Assembly: GCA_009360345.1 (NCBI GenBank)
Contig: SPDP01000004.1
Coordinates: forward strand, 248,001-312,000
Length of the DNA stretch: 64,000 nucleotides
From: Alcaligenaceae bacterium SAGV5
Lineage (GTDB): Bacteria > Pseudomonadota > Gammaproteobacteria > Burkholderiales > Burkholderiaceae_B
Reading direction: 5' to 3'
In this document: positions 62,171 through 64,000 of the stretch, in pieces
Numbering within the stretch: position 1 is the stretch's first letter
Layout of the letters: the number at the start of each line of letters is the position of its first letter
Translations under genes and position numbers: made by a program
Notes under the pieces: model-generated
Databases searched by the model: none
Told to the model about the DNA's origin: nothing
Seen by the model: the letters and a program-made list of their open reading frames with translations, nothing else

Positions 62171-64000
62171 ATGTTCAATAAAGTCACAAAAACCTTCCAA
62201 TATGGCCAGCATACCGTCACGCTCGAAACCGGCGAGGTTGCTCGCCAGGCTTCGGGCGCGGTAATGGTGTCCATCGAGGACACCGTCGTGCTGGCAACGG
62301 TGGTCGCGGCCAAGAAGGCCAAGCCGGGCCAGGATTTCTTCCCGCTCACCGTCGACTACATCGAGAAGACCTACGCCGCCGGCCGTATCCCGGGCGGCTT
62401 CTTCAAGCGCGAGGGCAAGCCCTCCGAGAAGGAAACGCTGACCTCGCGCCTGATCGACCGGCCGCTGCGTCCGCTGTTCCCCGAAGGTTTCTACAACGAC
62501 GTGCATGTGGTCATCCACACGCTGTCGGTCAATCCCGAGATCGATCCCGACATCGCCGCGATGATCGGCTCGTCGGCCGCCCTGGCCATCTCCGGCATTC
62601 CGTTCAACGGCCCGATCGGCGCCGCGCGCGTGGGTTGGATCGATGACCAGTACGTGCTGAACCCCACCGCCTCGCAGCTCAAGACGTCCAAGCTGGACCT
62701 GGTGGTGGCCGGCACCGACGCCGCCGTGCTGATGGTCGAATCCGAAGCCCAGCAGCTGTCCGAAGAAGTCATGCTGGGCGGCGTGGTCTACGGCCACGAG
62801 CAGATGCAGACCGTCATCAACGTCATCAACGACCTGGTGCGCGAAGCCGGCAAGCCCGAGTGGGACTGGAAGCCCGCCGCCAAGAACGAGGCCCTGATCG
62901 CCTCGGTGCGTGCCGTGGCCGAAGACGGCCTGAAGGCCGCCTACCAGATCCGCTCCAAGCAGGATCGCACCACCAAGCTGCGCGAAGTCTATGCCGACGT
63001 GCACGCCAAGCTGGCCGCGCAGGCCGAAGCTTCGGGCAACGCCGTCGACAACGTCGAAGTGGACAATGTGCTGTTCGACTTCGAAGCGCAGATCGTGCGC
63101 GGCCAGATCCTGAACGGCGAGCCCCGCATCGACGGCCGCGACACCCGCACGGTGCGCCCGATCAGCATCCGCCTGGGCGTGCTGCCCCGCGCGCACGGCA
63201 GCGCGCTGTTCACCCGCGGCGAAACGCAGGCCCTGGTGATCGCCACGCTGGGCACCAAGCAGGACGAGCAGATCATCGACGCGCTGATGGGCGAGTACCG
63301 TGATCGCTTCATGCTCCACTACAACATGCCGCCGTTCGCCACCGGCGAAACCGGCCGCATCGGCGTGCCCAAGCGCCGCGAAGTCGGCCACGGCCGCCTG
63401 GCCAAGCGCGCCCTGGTGTCGCTCTTGCCCGCGCCGCAGGACTTCCAGTACACCATCCGCGTGGTGTCTGAAATCACCGAGTCGAACGGTTCGTCGTCGA
63501 TGGCGTCCGTGTGCGGCGGTTCGCTGGCCATGATGGACGCCGGCGTGCCGGTCAAGGATCACGTGGCCGGTGTGGCCATGGGCCTGATCAAGGACGGCGG
63601 CAAGTTCGCCGTGCTGACCGACATCCTGGGCGACGAAGATCACCTGGGCGACATGGACTTCAAGGTGGCCGGTACTGTCGGCGGCGTGACCGCGCTGCAG
63701 ATGGACATCAAGATCCAGGGCATCACCAAGGAGATCATGCAGGTGGCGCTGGCCCAGGCCCGCGAAGGCCGTCTGCACATCCTGGAAAAGATGCACGAAG
63801 CCCTGGAAGGTTCGCGCGGCGAGCTGTCGGCCTTCGCGCCGCGCATGCTGTCCATGAAGATCAACCCCGAGAAGATCCGCGACGTGATCGGCAAGGGCGG
63901 CGCCACCATCCGTGCGCTGACCGAGGAAACCGGCACGCAGATCGACATCTCGGACGACGGCACCATCGTCATCTCCAGCGCCGACCTGGACCGCGCCAAG
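62171..64000 (+). CDS. pnp: Polyribonucleotide nucleotidyltransferase, 3' end outside window
   Basis: 610 codons of the roughly 700-720 of PNPase are visible. It degrades RNA phosphorolytically from the 3' end and is part of the degradosome. The first RNase PH domain begins FNKVTKTFQYGQHTVTLETG and has FFKREGKPSEKETLTSRLIDRP. The second has PRAHGSALFTRGETQALV and ESNGSSSMASVCGGSLAMMDAGVP. The KH domain has started (INPEKIRDVIGKGGATIRAL); the S1 domain is cut off. ATG 62171 is preferred, 9 bases after AAGGA; ATG 62162 overlaps that site. The sequence is very close to Bordetella PNPase as I remember it. Confidence 0.97.
   Translation, partial: MFNKVTKTFQYGQHTVTLETGEVARQASGAVMVSIEDTVVLATVVAAKKAKPGQDFFPLTVDYIEKTYAAGRIPGGFFKREGKPSEKETLTSRLIDRPLRPLFPEGFYNDVHVVIHTLSVNPEIDPDIAAMIGSSAALAISGIPFNGPIGAARVGWIDDQYVLNPTASQLKTSKLDLVVAGTDAAVLMVESEAQQLSEEVMLGGVVYGHEQMQTVINVINDLVREAGKPEWDWKPAAKNEALIASVRAVAEDGLKAAYQIRSKQDRTTKLREVYADVHAKLAAQAEASGNAVDNVEVDNVLFDFEAQIVRGQILNGEPRIDGRDTRTVRPISIRLGVLPRAHGSALFTRGETQALVIATLGTKQDEQIIDALMGEYRDRFMLHYNMPPFATGETGRIGVPKRREVGHGRLAKRALVSLLPAPQDFQYTIRVVSEITESNGSSSMASVCGGSLAMMDAGVPVKDHVAGVAMGLIKDGGKFAVLTDILGDEDHLGDMDFKVAGTVGGVTALQMDIKIQGITKEIMQVALAQAREGRLHILEKMHEALEGSRGELSAFAPRMLSMKINPEKIRDVIGKGGATIRALTEETGTQIDISDDGTIVISSADLDRAK

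Overview
The window is GC-rich chromosomal DNA of a betaproteobacterium in the family Alcaligenaceae, most likely Bordetella or Achromobacter. The evidence is Bordetella-like pnp and rpsO at the right edge, four orphan Bug-type (tripartite tricarboxylate) binding proteins, a box-type benzoate cluster, a beta-proteobacterial RnfB/nth pair and a short intergenic repeat family set directly behind stop codons. I saw no rRNA, tRNA, CRISPR array, insertion sequence or prophage gene.

Layout. (1) 1-16.8 kb is an aerobic benzoate catabolic island. On the minus strand boxC, boxB, boxA, a crotonase gene and a MaoC-type gene (cut by the window edge) run leftwards. boxR follows on the same strand. Divergent from boxR, a DUF4863 gene, boxD, a benzoate-CoA ligase, an alpha/beta hydrolase and a complete five-gene branched-chain-type ABC transporter run rightwards. 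Together they import benzoate, activate it to benzoyl-CoA, epoxidise and open the ring, and oxidise the semialdehyde. BoxR probably controls both outward promoters through TGCA boxes. (2) 16.8-23.3 kb is housekeeping: pncB, panB, fdxA, fpr, an intracellular PHB depolymerase, an RnfB-like ferredoxin, nth and a small acidic protein. (3) 23.4-30 kb is a sigma-54 regulatory block: two divergent enhancer-binding proteins (one a response regulator, one with no receiver), a phospholipase-D family gene, and an rpoN gene outside its usual neighbourhood that carries its own near-perfect -24/-12 promoter. (4) 30-33.2 kb holds egtD-egtB (ergothioneine) and an NAD(P)-binding protein. (5) 33.3-43.5 kb is a 9.3-kb filamentous-haemagglutinin-family gene whose N-terminus has been replaced by the signal peptide of a small PXPV-type protein, followed by an ECF sigma factor and a degenerate signal-peptide stub. 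(6) 43.5-61.5 kb is a catabolic and transport patchwork: ycaC and pirin with a divergent LysR gene, further LysR and IclR regulators, four Bug proteins, a class II aldolase, an FAH-family hydrolase, a cupin, a tannase-like lipoprotein with an unusual C-terminal extension and a coupled exported hydrolase. (7) 61.5-64 kb is rpsO-pnp, with pnp running off the window.

The most notable observations are the chimeric haemagglutinin gene, the apparently self-activated extra rpoN next to two GSFTGA-type activators, the paired BoxR operator candidates, and the stop-codon-anchored repeat family. Protein names rest on recognised motifs and remembered family sequences; no database search was run.
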